DNA from: Actinocrinis sp035946395
Lineage (GTDB): Bacteria > Actinomycetota > Actinomycetes > Streptomycetales > Catenulisporaceae
Direction of reading: 5' to 3'
NCBI RefSeq assembly: GCF_035946395.1
Contig: NZ_DASYZI010000051.1
Coordinates: forward strand, 1 to 13,731
DNA length: 13,731 bases
Position numbers and translations under genes: made by a program. The notes beneath the pieces were generated by a model. It was given only the letters and a program-made list of their open reading frames with translations. It had not been told where the DNA came from and searched no databases. Positions 12,068-13,731 of the stretch are shown piece by piece (position 1 is the first letter of the stretch; each line of letters begins with the position of its first letter).

Positions 12068-13153
12068 CTAAATGCCGGCAGCGTCCCGGCCGGTCTCCTG
12101 ATATGACCCCTGATAGGCGCGCGGCGTCGCGCCGGTCCACCGACGGAAGGCGCGGTGGAACGCGCTCGGCTCGGAGAAGCCGAGCCGCTCGGACAGTTCC
12201 TCGATCGACGAGTCGCCGCGGGCGAGCGCCGAGACCGCCACGTCGCGCCGCAACTGGTCGCGTACCCGCTGGAAACTGGTCTGCTCGGCGGCCAGCTTGC
12301 GGCGCAGCGTCTGCGGGCTGATCGACAGGCGCGCGGCCACCTGCTCGGGTCCGGGCAGGCCGCCGGGCGCGGTGTCGTCGCGTGCGGTGTTGTCGCGTAC
12401 GGTGCCGCCGCGCTCGCCGAGCGCCTGGTTCAGCAGCCGCCGCACCTGCGCGGAGACCTCCTGGCCGTAGTCCATCCGGGCAAGGATGTCCCACGGCGCG
12501 CGGCGCAGGAACGCCCGCAGCGCCGCCTCGTCCTGCACCACCGGCTGGTCCAGCAGCGCCCGGTCGAAGCTGACCGCGGTGGCCGCGGCGTCGAAACGGC
12601 AGTCCGTGCCGAACAACAGGCCGTATTCGAGGGCGTGCGGGGGAGCGGGATATCCGAGTTCGACCTCGTGCAGGCCGATGCGCCGCCGGATCAGCCAGGA
12701 GGCCGACCGGTGCCAGACCACCAGGTGCGACTCGGCCGCGAAGCGGTCGGGGTCGTCGTAGCCGGAGAAGTCGAACTCGACCCGGGCCACCGCGCCCCGC
12801 TCGGTCAACTCGAAGCGGGGACCGGCCGGGAACAGCCGGTAGAAGCGATCCGCGCGCCGTACCGCCGTGCGCAGATCGGGGCTGCAATGCACGACCGCGT
12901 GCGCCATCATCGCGAAGGTGCCGACGCGCAGCGGCGCCGAGCCCAGGCCGAGCAGTTCGTCGTCCAGGGCGTCCCACAATGCCTTGGTCAGCACGACGAA
13001 CTGCGCGCCGGTCACCCGGCCGTGCTCCTCGGCCAGCACCCCCGGCTCGATCCCGGCCTGCCTGAGCAGCGGCGCCACGTCCACGCCGCGTCGGCGCGCG
13101 CCGACGAGCGCCGCCCGCACGTGATGCGCCGCGGCCCACCGGGTGAACCCCAT
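12068..13153 (-). CDS. AraC-family transcriptional regulator
   Basis: A 361-residue regulator. Residues 10-200 resemble the arabinose-binding-like sensor domain found in OruR/VirS-type regulators (GVDVAPLLRQAGI near the start). Residues 266-348 hold the double helix-turn-helix: VAARLSISPQTLRRKLAAE and then ELSERLGFSEPSAFHRAFRRW with TGATPRAY. An interdomain linker (about 251-265) is made of 5-residue repeats. The start is uncertain. ATG 13153 follows GGGAG closely and begins where family similarity begins. A GTG at 13204 has a TACGAT box 8 bases upstream and would add 17 residues. It is divergent from the racemase-like gene, which is its likely target, as is usual for regulators of acyl-CoA or lipid catabolism of this subtype. 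The inducer is unknown. Confidence 0.92.
   Translation of the reverse strand: MGFTRWAAAHHVRAALVGARRRGVDVAPLLRQAGIEPGVLAEEHGRVTGAQFVVLTKALWDALDDELLGLGSAPLRVGTFAMMAHAVVHCSPDLRTAVRRADRFYRLFPAGPRFELTERGAVARVEFDFSGYDDPDRFAAESHLVVWHRSASWLIRRRIGLHEVELGYPAPPHALEYGLLFGTDCRFDAAATAVSFDRALLDQPVVQDEAALRAFLRRAPWDILARMDYGQEVSAQVRRLLNQALGERGGTVRDNTARDDTAPGGLPGPEQVAARLSISPQTLRRKLAAEQTSFQRVRDQLRRDVAVSALARGDSSIEELSERLGFSEPSAFHRAFRRWTGATPRAYQGSYQETGRDAAGI
12367..12411. repeat. three 15-bp tandem units in the AraC linker
   Basis: Units 12367-12381 and 12382-12396 differ at one base (GCGGTGTCGTCGCGT type); the third (12397-12411) is more diverged. They encode TARDD/TVRDN/TAPGG-like pentapeptides between sensor and DNA-binding domains. 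Confidence 0.65.
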
Positions 13154-13212
13154 CGGCTCCCGGCCGCGATCGTCCCGCGACGGCAGAGCATGCGCACCGC
13201 TCACAGTCCGCC

Positions 13213-13218
13213 ATCGTA
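13213..13218 (-). promoter_or_regulatory. candidate -10 box for the AraC gene
   Basis: TACGAT on the minus strand, 8 bases before GTG 13204 and 59 bases before ATG 13153. No convincing -35 is seen at the right distance. Confidence 0.35.
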
Positions 13219-13230
13219 CGTAATTGTGCG

Positions 13231-13277
13231 GTGCCGAATTGACGCCGTGTCGAATTATGCTCGCAGCATGTCGAACC
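13231..13277 (+). promoter_or_regulatory. direct repeats in the divergent AraC/racemase region
   Basis: GTGCCGAATT (13231-13240) and GTGTCGAATT (13247-13256) match at 9 of 10 bases, 16 apart. A weaker third copy, ATGTCGAACC (13268-13277), lies 21 bases on and includes the start codon of the racemase-like gene. Tandem half-sites near 1.5-2 helix turns are usual for AraC-family proteins. TATGCT at 13256-13261, 6 bases before ATG 13268, may be the leaderless -10 of that gene. Confidence 0.4.
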
Positions 13278-13731
13278 ATGACCCCTCGCCGAAGTCAACC
13301 GTGGCCGGTGGCGCAGCGCCGGCCGACGCGCAGCGGCGGGCGAGCCAACAGTCGCCCACCAGGCCACGGTCAAATTCGACGAGCCGTCGTGACGCTGGTC
13401 CCCTCGGCGGTGTTCGCGTCCTCGAATTCGCCTCGCTCGCCCCTGCGCCGTTCGCCTGCACGCTGCTGTCCGACCTCGGCGCCGACGTGCTGCGCGTCAC
13501 GAACCCGACCGATCGGGGGCTGACGGCGGCGCCGCATCCCGGCGATCCGCTGGACCGCGGCCGCACGATCGTCGCGCTCGACCTCAAGCAGCCGGACGCC
13601 CTGGGTGCCGCGCTCGACCTGGCCGCGCGCGCGGACGTGTTGGTCGAAGGCATGCGACCCGGGGTCATGGAGCGGCTCGGCCTCGGGCCCGACGCCTGTC
13701 TTGAGCGCAACCCGCGGCTGATCTACGCGCG
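13268..13731 (+). CDS. family III CoA-transferase, alpha-methylacyl-CoA racemase-like (partial, runs off the right edge)
   Basis: The frame is open from ATG 13268 to the end of the window (154 codons and 2 bases), so the C-terminal part is missing. From about residue 46 it matches the start of CaiB/BaiF enzymes of the alpha-methylacyl-CoA racemase type: GPLGGVRVLEFASLAPAPFA, then LLSDLGADVLRV, VALDLKQPDAL, ADVLVEGMRPGVMERLGLGP and NPRLIYAR. Such racemases interconvert 2R- and 2S-methylacyl-CoA so that branched or sterol side chains can enter beta-oxidation. The catalytic His and Asp/Glu lie partly beyond the window. Residues 1-45 are an unusual Ser/Pro/Arg/Ala-rich extension. The only start codons before the domain are ATG 13268 and GTG 13301, so some extension is real if this is expressed. 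It is divergent from the AraC gene. Confidence 0.85.
   Translation, partial: MSNHDPSPKSTVAGGAAPADAQRRASQQSPTRPRSNSTSRRDAGPLGGVRVLEFASLAPAPFACTLLSDLGADVLRVTNPTDRGLTAAPHPGDPLDRGRTIVALDLKQPDALGAALDLAARADVLVEGMRPGVMERLGLGPDACLERNPRLIYA

Noticed and set aside
13239..13244. TTGACG as -35 of the racemase-like gene
   Set aside because: Only 11 bases separate it from TATGCT, and nothing like a -10 lies at 16-18 bases.
1..13731. CRISPR arrays, tRNA or rRNA genes, transposases
   Set aside because: No regularly spaced repeats, no cloverleaf-like sequence in the gaps, and no mobile-element protein in any frame.

Overview
The window is GC-rich, dense with GTG starts and -10 boxes of the TANNNT type placed 6-8 bases ahead of start codons (leaderless messages). 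That pattern, and the gene families present, point to an actinomycete (Actinomycetota); the genus cannot be told from the sequence. No rRNA, tRNA, CRISPR array, transposase or phage gene was seen.

Left part (1-4557, minus strand): a LacI-family repressor, then after a 180-base gap with a good promoter (TTGACG-N17-TAGCGT) and a possible LacI-type operator, a large fusion of a Gfo/Idh/MocA sugar oxidoreductase with a PmoA-like (DUF6807) domain, then a cupin gene overlapping it by a few bases. A further gene may begin at the very left edge. This looks like a LacI-controlled carbohydrate catabolic operon. Upstream of lacI lie about 355 bases without a gene, with an inverted repeat, a 21-bp-spaced direct repeat and a strong 15-bp-arm hairpin.

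Middle (4558-7510): a minus-strand isocitrate lyase/PEP mutase-family enzyme and a divergent plus-strand iron-sulfur protein of the QueG/reductive-dehalogenase type with an SCP2-like tail. They are flanked by two inverted copies of a 29-bp sequence (28/29 identical). One copy opens a 20-codon reading frame that ends in an ATGA overlap with the lyase start. The other copy stands before a 5'-truncated alkA (DNA glycosylase) remnant.

Right part (7511-13731): a fatty-acid beta-oxidation pair, fadA then fadB on the minus strand, joined by a GTGA overlap and led by a leaderless promoter; upstream of it a COG4705-type membrane protein with a fourfold W-x9-G-x4-D repeat and an 18-bp perfect palindrome before its start; then an AraC-family regulator divergent from a CaiB/BaiF-type alpha-methylacyl-CoA racemase-like gene that runs off the right edge. 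The racemase-like gene and fadAB would fit together in branched-chain or sterol side-chain acyl-CoA breakdown, with the AraC protein as candidate local regulator; this link is inferred from position and family only.

The least explained items are the paired 29-bp sequence with its coding-like drift, the altered second Fe-S ligand set of the QueG-like protein, the fourfold membrane repeat, and 15-bp tandem repeats in the linkers of two multidomain proteins.
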